The notes below the pieces were generated by a model. The model ran no database searches, was not told where the DNA came from, and was given only the letters and a program-made list of their open reading frames with translations. Of a DNA stretch of 64,000 nucleotides, positions 1 to 10,202 are shown in pieces; positions within the stretch are counted from its first letter, which is position 1; each line of letters opens with the position of its first letter. Source of the stretch: Macrosoma leucophasiata (taxonomy: Eukaryota > Arthropoda > Insecta > Lepidoptera > Hedylidae); assembly GCA_036365455.1 (NCBI GenBank), contig JAWQUS010000022.1, positions 3,100,001 to 3,164,000 of the forward strand. Reading direction: 5' to 3'. Made by a program: the position numbers and the translations under genes.

Positions 1-560
1 GATTGAGCCACACCCGCGAAACTAAGAGGAGCCCAACGAAGGAACGGCGTTTGCTGTGGTGAGGAGATGGCTGGGAAAGTGGTGTATGGGTATGTTGTTG
101 GCCCTGCACCCTATCCCCAGCCGCATAGCGGTGGTCCCGCCGCTCGATAGGGACGTGGTGCGGTGGCTGAGGGTGGTACTTCTTGACGCTCCCACTCCCT
201 CGAGGCCGAACTGTGTGCCCGAATCCCTCCACCCGGTCGTCTTGGGACGCCTGGTGTTGTGAGTGGTCTGGGCAGGGATCTCCGGGCGTCGGATTAGGGG
301 TGTCCGTGGCCCGAATAGTGATGTGCACGTCTTCCACATGCCACTAGTGTTGGTTGGAGCCAAAGAGCTCAACCGTTGGAGGGTTCGGAGACGAGCAGCC
401 TTCGGCAGGGTCGCGGATGTGTGCGTAAGCGTTCCCCTGATGGCGGACGAGTCAACACCGCGGGGTTTAGTAAGAACGAGTCCCACACTACCCACCGTCT
501 GTTCCCCTAGACGGCGTGAGCCCAAGAGGGTTTTTGCCCGCGTAAAAAAAAATCGTGCAT
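1..560 (+). repeat. GC-rich 3' end of an unclassified LINE
   Basis: It is GC-rich compared with its flank and ends GTTTTTGCCCGCGTAAAAAA with an A tail at 544-552. No motif-bearing frame was found. Composition and tail suggest the 3' UTR of a large non-LTR element entering from the left edge. Confidence 0.4.
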
Positions 561-591
561 GTGAGTATACCTATATCAAGAATCATGGCTT

Positions 592-672
592 CTACAGTTC
601 TACATGAGATCTGACCAACTACAGTTCTACGTGAGATCTGACCAACTACAGTTCTACGTGAGATCTGACCAA
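592..672. repeat. 27-bp tandem repeat, three units
   Basis: The unit CTACAGTTCTACGTGAGATC plus TGACCAA occurs three times, the first with A for G at one site. Confidence 0.9.
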
Positions 673-695
673 TTTTTCATATATTTTGACTAAAG

Positions 696-866
696 TTTTT
701 TTTTTATGTAATGGAAGTGGCAAACAAGTATGCAGTTCACATTGATGTAAAGTGATGACTGCAGCCTATAGACACCCACACAAAGACCAAGGTCAAAATG
801 CAGATGCGTTACCACTCCCGAGGCTTAAGGTGTTATGCCTCTGTGCCGGAAATTACAGGGCCGTAA
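696..866 (-). mobile_element. SINE-A, 5'-truncated
   Basis: It has the 3' half of the family (TTTTTATGTAATGGAAGTGG and onward) and breaks off after ACAGGGCCGTA. Confidence 0.85.
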
Positions 867-1060
867 AAGTAAAGCCGTAAAGTGTAGAGTTTGTGAAGTT
901 AGGGCTTGTAGGTTTATAGGTATTTCCTTCTTAAATAAACCGCTATAAGGTGTTACCAATGTTTTTATGTCCAAAAATAACTTTTATTTCACTGCAATTT
1001 AATTATATACATAACTTATTTATCATCGATTTTTTGGAGGTGGCGCATATTTAGAAGATA

Positions 1061-1369
1061 CGTAACTTCACGCCTGTAATCCCCGACGGGGTAGGCAGAG
1101 GTAAACGCATGCATTCAATCATACATGCAAACACCCACGACTCGCCGGTTATGTTTTGGCCCATGTAACAGGTGGCGAACCTGTTGCCATCTCCGGGCAC
1201 ATTACCAAACTCCGGGGTACTGGGAAACTTCCAAAAAATGGAAAAATTCCAATAGAAGCAGAGATAAAGGATTTTAAACCGTTATCTCTGATAGTCCCCG
1301 ACCCGGGAATCGAACCCAGGACCTCCAGCGTAATAGTAGTGGCCTGCTACCACTAGGCTACTGAGGCAG
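1061..1369 (-). mobile_element. tSINE-1, near full length
   Basis: On the minus strand it starts TGCCTCAGTAGCCTAGTGGT (A box TAGCCTAGTGG), with B box GGGTTCGATTCC about 45 bp on. It ends in the GGCGTGAAGTTACG tail. It is a tRNA-derived SINE, not a tRNA gene. Confidence 0.88.
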
Positions 1370-2344
1370 TTAGAGCAGTGAGGCAGTTTAGTAGATACCT
1401 ACCTATTTAACACATTCAGTACCATATACATTTCCTCAATCAAAATGTTGGACTATTCATTTAAAAGTCAGACATTTACGGTTATGTTGTTTAAGTAAAG
1501 AAATATACCTAATTATTAGATATTTAAGTAATTATTATAATAATCGATTTCCCAAATATCGAGATATACGATATTATTAATCTTCATAAGTTTTATGTAT
1601 ACAACGAAGTTATTATAATGTTAACAAAAATGTACCTAAATTGTAAAGATAAAAATTACACGAAAACATTATTTTTATTTATCTACTATTGTCGTATCAA
1701 TCGATAGTAAATATAATCATAACCTATCAATAATTTATTGGCATTCAATAAAATCAAACGCATCGATAACGCACATCACTAAACAATAACACAGTGTGGC
1801 AACATTAAAAAGTAAACAAACCCAATCGAATTACAAATTGAACCAATACAACATCCAACACTACACTAAACTTTTTCACTAAGATAAACCAAATTTTTAT
1901 GAAATCGAAAAATGTTTATTCTATTTTTTATACATACGAAATATATTATAAATTGCGCGACGCGTACGACACTCTCGGTTGGTGTTCGCGTACTAATAAA
2001 GTTTTGCCGCCATTTCTGGCACGACTAGCACCTGTTTTCCGACGCATCGCATTAAGGTGTGTTTTCATTGACAGATTAATTTAATTTATTTCACTTTATA
2101 ATAAAAAATGTACTGTTACATGACTGTTGGTTGTTGTTGTTGATTTCTAATACTAATATTCGTGTCCTGCCGTATCATGTCACTCCGTAGCCATCAACTT
2201 GAAATTTAAATGATAATGATCAGATAACGTTAAAATAACAATGCACTGCATAAAACTGCTATCAAAATGATGTCAAAAGAATGTAATTTCCAGAAGAAAT
2301 ACGTCACAATAACATTTTTCAACAGTTTTCTCTCCCTACGCGCG
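1370..2344. other. AT-rich stretch without recognisable features
   Basis: Short frames only, with no motif. I see nothing functional here. Confidence 0.5.
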
Positions 2345-2447
2345 TAACCTGCTGCCGGCTGCCACCATTCAGGCTTCGTGGAGAGGACGTGCAGTGGCAG
2401 ACACAGGCCAAATACCTCGGGTGCACCATCGATCGTGCGTTGCGCAT
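2345..2447 (+). pseudogene. LINE RT fragment (KYLGCTIDRALRM)
   Basis: It reads LRGEDVQWQTQAKYLGCTID, then RALRM, the RT thumb motif of Jockey-type LINEs. It switches abruptly to an opposite-strand LINE fragment at about 2447. Confidence 0.6.
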
Positions 2448-2736
2448 GACATCCCAGAACTCTTCTGCCAAACGGCCGTCAGTTCTGCGAGCTATGTGCC
2501 CTGCCCACTGCCACTTGAGTTTCGCTAGTCGGTGGGCTATCCTATACGGTTATTTTGGTTCTCATGCGGATCTCCTCATCTCTCGCAAAGAAATTCCGAG
2601 CATAGCCCTATCCATTGCTATCTGAGTGACCTTGAGCCTTCTTATGAGGCCCATAGTGAGCGACCACGTTTCAGTCCCGTATGTCATCACTGGCAACACA
2701 CACTGGTCAAAGACCTTCTTCTTCAGACACTGCAGT
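2447..2736 (-). pseudogene. RTE-like LINE C-terminal fragment
   Basis: Minus-strand reading gives QCLKKKVFDQCVLPVMTYGT, ETWSLTMGLIRRLKVTQIAM, a stop, then IAHRLAKLKWQWAGHIARRT. These are RTE-type blocks; it is frameshifted and truncated. Confidence 0.75.
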
Positions 2737-2877
2737 AATTTCTATCTTCAGTATAGTTGAACTACCTACAAGTATTTTAAAAAATAATGGAAAAACTATA
2801 GTTAAACTATATTTTATTGTTAGTCTGTAAATTATTTTAACTTAATCGTGAAGAACCAAAAAAACGGGATAACTGGG

Positions 2878-3225
2878 GCAAACTCAAACTCAAACTCAAA
2901 AATTCATTTAATCACTTGGAAATAATAGAATTTGCTTGTGATAGGTCAAATTACAAATATAAAATTAAAGCGAATAACAACTGATACGTTGATTAATATG
3001 TCAAAGTAAACAAAATAAAATAAATAATAGTCCAAAAATACTTAATGATAAAAATAGGTATCAACAGAATGTTCCATACTTTCTTTTACAAACGGCAAGA
3101 TAAGACAAAACAAAAAAATATGGGACATTCTTTGTCATTCACTGGCAGAGTTCCAAAGCCCACATTACTGAGAAAAAACCTGCCAAAACAAAACTCAGTA
3201 GGGTCTTTTCAAAATATGTTCCTTA
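2878..3225 (-). mobile_element. LINE-H 3' UTR
   Basis: It matches 20461-20798 and 52065-52395 in reverse (GAATGTTCCATACTTTCTTT, TTTGTCATTCACTGGCAGAG). Its tail is an ACTCAA repeat at the left. Confidence 0.7.
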
Positions 3226-3555
3226 AAACTATTTTCACAATATGACACTTATAACTATGTTTTACAATATCAAGTACAATGCACATTAATTTCACAAAAT
3301 TATTGTTTAGTCTTGTGGAGCTAGACCAGCATTTGTCCAGGCATCTCTATCCTTTAGATAGTCATCGAGTCTATAGTACGCATTTTTACATAGTGTGCGT
3401 TTAATACATGACTTAAATGTATTATCTGTAAGTTCAAGAGGCAAGACACGTATATCAAAGTTCTATGGATAAGACGACATAGGAAAATTCATAGATTTTG
3501 TATATTTGACGTAGGTAATACTAAATTAATAACAATATTACTTAGACTGCATATG

Positions 3556-4060
3556 TTTCATAATAATAATAAAAAGGAGCAGAGCAGCTTGTGGCGAGCT
3601 GTTGGTGAGTAGCGACACCACCCCCTACCATCATCTCGAGTTCCTCCGAGAGAACTGGGCTCCGCCTCGTCCGCCACACAGAGGTACGGCCGGACAGAAC
3701 ATCAGATCTCTCACCTCTGGCTTGCCTTCATTGGCCGGTCAGAGTGGGGCGCTAGAGGTATGGCATTTGCAGAAATTTAGATAATAGGCTGTTGTCTAAA
3801 TTTCTGCAAGAGCCATACACTCGGGGGTGGAAGTGTCTAAAGGCATAATAGCGGGGAAGCCCCTCCCGAGCTCGAGATTACTCGCTCGTGATGGTGAAAC
3901 CGGGGCTACACCTCTCGACACCCCCAGCCTCTCTCAACAGTATTGCCCCCCGTCGACCATCGGGTTGGCTGTTTGGGGGGCCCACCAAGGAGAGGCGAGT
4001 CACCACCAAGGAGAGGCGAGTCACCACCTGCCTAAAGTAGGATTCGATAATGTGAGATGT
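3556..4060. repeat. Unclassified GC-richer repeat with hairpin
   Basis: It has an inverted repeat GCAGAAATTTAGA...TCTAAATTTCTGC (3769-3807) and a 21-bp duplication around CAAGGAGAGGCGAGTCACCA (3988-4027). The class is unknown. Confidence 0.4.
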
Positions 4061-4387
4061 TGAATATAGACAGTTGCCGGATCTCACTCCATAGGCCCAG
4101 CCAGCTAGTCCCCCCAGTTCACCCACATAGCCCAAAGTTTGGCAAGTCATTTTTCATTACAATAGTCCCATTATATTCTGCGGGGTCTGTCTGTGTCTGT
4201 ATTAACTATTGATGCAGTCAGAGAGAGGTCAAGCCGAATATAACCCATTACAAAGTAGATCAAAATTCTCGAAAGGGCCTCTACGTGTTGGACCTCCCAT
4301 GTCCCCGCGCAAGCCTGACAAAGGTCCGGGGTTCAAATTGGACCCCGTGCTGACGAGAGACATAATAAAAAAATAGGTAAATTAATC

Positions 4388-4760
4388 TCTCTCATCTCAG
4401 CCAAAAAAAAGACGTCCACAGACGGAAAAACCTCCCGATTAGAAGAGGGTATACTTTAATCGATACGCTTGGCTTGTGGTTTGGCGATCGCAGCGGCAGT
4501 AGTTTTATCGCAGTACGCTGCTCGTTCATTTTCGCATTTACTACTGTAGCCATAGCGTTTATTACCGATGCAAAACAGTCTGTCATTTTTTCCGGGGGGA
4601 ACTACGTGTGATACACACATTGGCTACTTCCCTCCGGTCCACCGCGGCGGCCGGTGGCCCGTGTTGCTCTATGGCAATAGCAGAATAATTTTATTCCACT
4701 AGAAGAGAACTCTTCCGCTAGTGGGTGGTGGGATCATCACGTACACGACTCCTACCTACC
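4388..4760 (-). mobile_element. Element J, split by MITE-F fragment
   Basis: It matches 39003-39758 in reverse (GGCGATCGCAGCGGCAGTAG, CCACTAGAAGAGAACTCTTC). Confidence 0.6.
4546..4673 (-). mobile_element. MITE-F fragment inside element J
   Basis: It has the inner left part (TAGCCATAGCGTTTATTACC) joined to the right TIR (CGGTGGCCCGTGTTGCTCTA). The left TIR and most of the interior are deleted. Element J sequence lies on both sides. Confidence 0.7.
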
Positions 4761-5042
4761 TTCAATAAAAAAACGTATGATTACGTTTTCGTAGGTTTTC
4801 GCGAGCGTCATACATTGTAGAAACTAAACAGAAGATAGGCTAGATATATTCTCATCCCAGTTGAGTGAGTTCGCAAAGGTGACATTGTATGTTTTATGTT
4901 ACAATACTAACTAATATCTGGTAGTACCTATACACAACAATTATTCTGTAATTAATTAATTAGTAAGTTAAAGACCGCCACTCTATCTCATTAGGCATTC
5001 CCTGTAATAGTTGTGATGATTATAAATTTTTTTTTTTTAAAT

Positions 5043-5159
5043 TGCGTATTTTCTCGCGTATACAAAACTCCTAAACTTCTTCTCAACATCGTTCTTCTTC
5101 TTCCAAACGTCGGGTATGAGAAGAAGTTTGGGGGTGTTGTATTCGCGAGAAAATCCGCA
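5043..5159. repeat. Inverted repeat, about 40-bp arms
   Basis: The left arm has TGCGTATTTTCTCGCGTATA and the right arm is its near complement ending CGCGAGAAAATCCGCA. A relative of one arm lies at 51608. Confidence 0.75.
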
Positions 5160-5745
5160 AAGAACAATGGCGAACTCCCATACATGTTTTTATGTCAGTG
5201 AAATACTCACTGTTTTCAGCTCAAAAATATTTCTATTAATTCAACATTAATCCTGAGTTGCGTGATATACAGTTTTTTCGTCAAACCAGCCAGAAAAAAA
5301 TTATAGATAAGTTTAAAGTTTTGTAGGTTATGTTACTGATATCAAGTTGTGAAGCAAAATCGGCATCTTCCGAAAAATCGGCTGCTTCCAACAATCATAC
5401 ACAAGAAGAGCAATATCTATTAGTCCAAAAACAGTCCTAAAATTGTTCGCTATAATTCTTTAGTTTCTACAAAACGTATGATTGCTTGAAGCAGTGTAAA
5501 CGCACTCTTACAAGCCCACACGCCATGACATGACTGAATTATGTAAATAACAAATTATTGCATTTTGATAATGTGACCTGTAGAAGTCGTACCGGACGAT
5601 CTAACTCTATGAATTAATACATTATATATAAGTTATAATGAACTGATAGTAAAGCTCCAGTGACGGAGCTCGCGGGCGAAGGCTCTACATAATATACTTG
5701 CGGCTAAATGGTGGCAAACAGATTTTTCATTTTGTTCTATGAAGA

Positions 5746-6985
5746 AGAGATTTTATTACAAGTTCATACATACTATAATGCGAAAAGACTTTTTCCCCAA
5801 CCTATTAGTATGTATGAACTTGTAATAAAATCTCTTTGGCTGTAGTATTTGTATCTGGCTGGTTTTGGTATCATTGAAAGTTAAAATTTTAAAGAACATA
5901 ATTCCAAATTCAAATTAGGCAAATGTGTGATTTTCATTTGTTTTTCGTACTGTCTAGATGAGGGAATCTAATGAAGAAATTCGATACATTTTATAATTTT
6001 ACTACAAAAAAGGTAAAAATGCAAAGCAAGCCGCGAAAAAAATTTGCGATGTTTATGGACCTAGTGCAGTGTCTGTGAGAGTAGCACAAATTTGGTTTAA
6101 GCGTTTTCAATCCGGAAATTTTGATGTCAAAGATGCACCTCGCTCTGGTCGCCCTATTAGGGATAAAATGGATGCCATTTTTGAAAAAGTGGAGCAAGAT
6201 CGACATATCAGTAGTTACGACGAAGCTGAAGAACTGAGAATTGATCACAGAACAGTTTTGGCGCATTTGAAAAAAGCTGGGTACAAAAAAAGCTCGATAT
6301 TTGGGTACCTCACGAGCTCACTGAAAGAAACCTAATGAACCGTGTACTCATTTGTGATGCTTTATTACGACGTATTGAAACCGAATCATTTTTGAGGAAG
6401 CTGATAACTGGTGATGAAAAGTGGATCACGTACGACAAGAACGTGCGAAAAAGGTGTGGTGGGATTGGAAGGGCATTATTCATTATGAGCTATTACCACC
6501 AGGCAGGACTATGGATTCTGAACTCTACTGCGAACAACTGATGAGATTAAAGCAAGAAGTTGAGAGAAAGCGGCCGGAATTGATCAACAGAAGGGGTGTG
6601 GTGTTTCATCATGATAACGCTAGACCTCACACATCTATAGCCACTCAGCAAAAATTAATAGAGTTTGGCTGGGAGGTGTTAATGCATCCGCCGTATAGTC
6701 CTGAACTTGCACATTCAGATTTCCACCTGTTTCGGTCTCTTCAGAATTCTTTATGCAATGTTAGGTTAACATCACGAGAGGACTGCCAAATCCACTTGTC
6801 GCGGTATTTTGATGAGAAGTCCCAAAATTTTTATAGCAATGGGATCATGTCCCTACCTACAAGATGGCAAAAGGTTATCGAACAAAATGGTACATACATA
6901 CTTTAGTTAAATTTAAATAAACTATATTAAAAAATGTTTGAATTATCTTAAAAAATGCGAAGAAACTTTTTCCCCAACCTTATAA
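5746..6985 (+). mobile_element. Defective mariner transposon with inverted 5' end
   Basis: The right end reads GCGAAGAAACTTTTTCCCCA at 6958 and onward to CCTTA. At the left end the same TIR appears in the wrong direction (GCGAAAAGACTTTTTCCCCA at 5780). It is flanked by mirror copies of about 30 bp (AAGAGATTTTATTACAAGTT at 5746; AACTTGTAATAAAATCTCTT at 5818). The first 60 bp therefore exist as an inverted copy joined to the element body. Confidence 0.9.
5958..6905 (+). pseudogene. mariner transposase, broken
   Basis: ATG at 5958 is followed by an in-frame TAA at 5994. The frame resumes with the DNA-binding part (VRVAQIWFKRFQSGNFDVKD, APRSGRP), then shifts near the A-run at 6287 and again near 6450. 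The catalytic domain is recognisable: ITGDEKWITYD (first D), HHDNARPHTS (second D), PPYSPELAHSDFHLF (third D). Thirty-four residues separate the second and third D, giving DD34D. It resembles cecropia-type mariners found in moths, which is inference. One stop and two frameshifts make it inactive. Confidence 0.92.
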
Positions 6986-7006
6986 ATGATTTGAATTTTG
7001 AATTTT

Positions 7007-7210
7007 GGTAGTGTTCAGCACTATCGTGTTCCGGTCAGGTGGTAATGTACAGCCCTGATATTTCCGGTACAGAGGCATAACACCTTAGGCCTCAGGAGTG
7101 GTAACGCATATCTGCATTTTGACCTTGGTCTTTGTGTGGGTGTCTATAGGCTGCAGTCATCACTTAACATCGATGTGGATTGAATGCGGGTTGACTTTCA
7201 TTAGTAAAAA
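7007..7210 (+). mobile_element. SINE-A, 5'-truncated
   Basis: It begins at GGTAGTGTTCAGCACTATCG and lies 20 bp after the mariner. Confidence 0.85.
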
Positions 7211-7262
7211 ACATGCTTGACTCTACACTCCACCCATACGAATTTTGACGAATATTAAAATA

Positions 7263-7458
7263 CTAGCTGTTGCGCGCGGCTTCGCCCGCGTTGATGTCGT
7301 TTTATAAATAACTAAGTAGCCTTTCTATCTCAAAGTCAGCTCTATCTCTGTATCATATTTCATTAAAATCGGTTCAGACGTTTGGACGTAAAAGGTAACA
7401 GACAGACAGACATACAAACAGACAGTTACTTTCGTATTTATAATATTAAAAGTAGGGA
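7263..7458 (-). mobile_element. Helitron-like non-autonomous element
   Basis: On the minus strand it starts TCCCTACTTTTAATATTATA and ends with the GC hairpin CGCGGGCGAAGCCGCG, then CAACAGCTAG. It contains a GACAGACAGACA run. Confidence 0.7.
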
Positions 7459-7534
7459 TTGTAGTATTTAATAAACATATTTTGTAACATTGCAATATAT
7501 TTATTTATCCCAATAACACATGCGAGTAAATTTA

Positions 7535-7608
7535 GAAAAATGGAAAGAAATTTTTTGACTTCAGGCAGGAATGGAACCTGCGACCTCAAGATAACCAGTC
7601 CAATCAAG
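7535..7608 (-). mobile_element. tSINE-3 fragment
   Basis: It has GACTTCAGGCAGGAATGGAA, then CCTGCGACCTCAAG, a degenerate B-box region on the minus strand. Confidence 0.6.
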
Positions 7609-7667
7609 TCAAAATCTTTTTCAATTTTTTCTTTTATTTCTACGAGGATATTTTTTTTTTAATTTAA

Positions 7668-7745
7668 CTGCTTCGGTAGCCTAGTGGTAGCAGCCCACTA
7701 CTACTACGCTGAGGTCCCGGGTAGGGGGTTATCAGAGAAAATGGG
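7668..7745 (+). mobile_element. tSINE-1 head only
   Basis: CTTCGGTAGCCTAGTGGTAG is followed by a damaged B box (GGTCCCGGGTAGG); truncated after TTATCAGAGA. Confidence 0.65.
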
Positions 7746-7887
7746 ATATATATTTAGAATTAAAATATTTTTTTTGTCCAGCCATACTGACGTTTGGTTG
7801 GCTGGTCACCTCCTAGTTTAAAGTCAAGCATGCAGAGTTACCCGAAATGCACTGCGTCAATAATTGCTACATATTTACTTATGTATG

Positions 7888-8230
7888 TATCTTCACGCCA
7901 GGTCCCTAACGGGGTAGGCAGAGAGTGTAGAGCGCCAGATATCCCGGTTCTGACAAACCTCTCGTGCCTCGTCTACCTTCATCATTCTCTTCATACATGC
8001 ACGCCGATTCCTAAGACTTTTGACCCCACCATCAGACAGAACTCGACCTATTTGGTCATGGTAGGTCAGTCTTGGTCTTCCTGGGCCTCTGCAACCATCC
8101 ACATTCGCATTGTATATCTGTTTAGTCATTCGCTCATTCGACATTCTTTCTATATGCCCGAACCATCGGAGCATGCCTTTTTTCATTTTTACACCGATAC
8201 TATCTTTCACACAAAGTCTCTTTCTTACAT
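7888..8230 (-). pseudogene. LINE-I C-terminus and 3' end
   Basis: It reads MKKGMLRWFGHIERMSNERM, TKQIYNANVDGCRGPGRPRL and RRACMKRMMKVDEAREVCQN, typical of the end of an RTE/CR1-like ORF2. The 3' end faces left and carries a CATA-type tail in other copies. Confidence 0.85.
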
Positions 8231-8277
8231 CTTCATTACATTACATATTTACTTCATTTATTTAATTTAGTTCCAAC

Positions 8278-8697
8278 GTGAAAACTGTGTTGCTGTACGG
8301 ATGCGAGACGTGGAAGGTCACAAAGGACATCTCGCGCCGACTTCAGGTCTTTGCGAACCGCTGCCTTCGACATATTCTCGGTGTTTACCGGCCCGAGAAA
8401 ATCACAAATGAAAACCTGTGCGAGCGCTGCAATGAAGACCCGATCGCCCAGCAGATCAAACGCCAAAAATGGAACTGGATTGGCCACACGCTCCGAAGGG
8501 ACCCTGACCACATACCGAGGCAAGCCCTAGACTGGAATTCCCAAGGAAAGCGCAAGCGTGGCCGTCCCAAACAGACCTGGCGGAGGTCTATCATCACAGA
8601 GGCGGGGAACATAGGAAGGACCTGGAGTGAAATGAAGCGCGAAGCTCAAGACCGACAGGGATGGCGACGCACTGTGGACGCCCTCTGCCCCAGCTAG
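8278..8697 (+). pseudogene. RTE-clade LINE C-terminal fragment
   Basis: The 139-residue open frame reads LLYGCETWKVTKDISRRLQV, NRCLRHILGVYRPEKI, QIKRQKWNWIGHTLRRDPDH and GKRKRGRPKQTWRR, ending VDALCPS. These are the well-known C-terminal blocks of RTE-type non-LTR elements. The RT core is absent, so it is a 5'-truncated relic despite its intact frame. A GTCAAGTCAAGTCA tail follows at 8715. Confidence 0.9.
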
Positions 8698-8837
8698 GGG
8701 ACATAGGATCTTAAGTCAAGTCAAGTCATTTAATTTAGTTGTAACTTCAAATATCTTTTGAATAAAGGACGTAGTAATTATTTAAATTATCTCAAGGAAA
8801 AGTGCCTGATAAAATAATAAAGGCAAATACTTTGTTA

Positions 8838-9092
8838 TCTATATATATATAAATCAATTGCTGTTCGTTAGTCTCGCTAAAACTCGAGAACGGCTAGACA
8901 GATTTGGCTAATTTTGGTTTTGAATGATTTTTGAAAGTCTAGGGAAGGTTTAAAAGGTAATAAAATGTGAAGAAATTGAAGGGAAATAGTAAAAACCACT
9001 ATTTAATTTTTCCATACAAATGGTCCGTATCTATCAAACCTTTGACACATTATTTCATTCTGAGGCAATACGAAGTTTGCCGGGTCAGCTAG
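8838..9092 (+). mobile_element. Non-autonomous Helitron
   Basis: It starts TCTATATATATATAAATC after A and ends GCCGGGTCAGCTAG before T, the same termini as the helicase-bearing copy at 27326-28084. The interior is short and noncoding. Confidence 0.8.
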
Positions 9093-9439
9093 TCTAGGAT
9101 AATTAAATCGAAAAGAGGAAGATAGTTCGTTGTTCCACTCGAAGGGCCAAAAAAGGCTTTCTTGCAATACAAAAAGTATTTTACAAGTAAACAATAAAAG
9201 GAGGCCTCCAAAACCGGAGGCCCGTGGCTGACCCTCTCTCCGTTTTTTAATTAAAAAACTGAACAGATGAGTAAAACGTTTTTCATCTTTGCAAATCGCA
9301 ATATCTATCTAAGTCAGTCAAGGCCAATGAAAAACGAAAGAACATAAAAAAAAAAAAAATAAATTAATATGGTTTTGGCATAACGTTTTTTGTCATTTAA
9401 AACCATTTATTTGTATATCAATGTTCAAAACATATATTG

Positions 9440-9665
9440 TAGCTCACTGCGGACACTCAGCCAAAATTCCATACAAACGCTTAATTTAGTCTCTATTGCA
9501 CAGACAATCAGTGACGTTTAATTACACGTGCACCTGTGTGCGTAGCACCTAGAAAATACCAACCATCGCCCATAAGAGGGGAGGAGGTTGGGTGATGCGG
9601 GGCAATCGGGCGGGACGTAGAAGTGTCCATTCTATACGTAGTATTATTACATATTCTCTGATTGT
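9440..9665 (-). repeat. Repeat G copy
   Basis: It shares CGCCCATAAGAGGGGAGGAG and GTAGTATTATTACATATTCT with 20372-20937 and 54180-54412. Confidence 0.65.
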
Positions 9666-9669
9666 GGTT

Positions 9670-10040
9670 TCCATATAACAAGATGGCGTTATGGACGACT
9701 ACAAAATGGCGGCAATGGCTACGTTCCCTAAACACGCAACGCCATCGACCACGACCGTTGAAATTGTCGTTCCACGAGCGTGAAAATGCCGAGGCCGTTG
9801 CCGGCGAATTTTATAAGCGGAACGCACATCTTGAATGGTGAAATTATTCTTCTTTCGAATTTTGGTGAAAGCCCACTCCATTGATGTCACCAATAATTTG
9901 TGGGCGAAGTGGGCACGATGCGGTTGCGAACAGTGACGTCATCTATGCCGTCGAACGATCGCTCGCGAATACTACGTGCCTTATGTGAAACAATATAGAG
10001 GTTGCTGCGTTAAGTGGAACGCGATCAATGAACATCAAAA
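9670..10040. other. Intron/intergenic stretch with low-copy repeat
   Basis: It shares scattered blocks (GGAACGCACATCTT, GGTGAAAT) with 16440-16680. No coding signal was found. Confidence 0.3.
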
Positions 10041-10050
10041 TGGCGCTTAC

Positions 10051-10202
10051 CTCAACTTGCTTCTCTTCTCGGCCAGTATTAACTGCTGTGCCTGTGTCAG
10101 GACACGCCTGATGTTGGGGGGTGGTGCGTTGGGAAAGGAGTCCCCTCCCTCGTGAGCTGGTCCTTCATCTTCTTCTTCATCACCCACTGTGAATTGGGCT
10201 TC
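10051..10202 (-). CDS. Unrecognised gene, second coding exon
   Basis: It holds 152 bp, 50 codons plus two bases, between TTCGCAG and GTAAGC. It is acidic (GDEEEDEG) then Pro-rich, ending in a likely helix (LTQAQQLILAEKRSKLR). It is GC-richer than flanking intron, as expected of an exon here. Confidence 0.75.

Noticed and set aside
1290..1369. A tRNA-like head with A and B boxes that a scanner might call a tRNA gene
   Set aside because: The same head is joined to one constant tail in about ten copies, so it is a SINE promoter. The same applies to heads near 7668, 19690, 20141, 33994, 50995, 54468, 56345 and 60540.
8278..8697. Intact 139-codon frame as a host gene
   Set aside because: All its motifs are those of the end of an RTE LINE; it has no promoter context.
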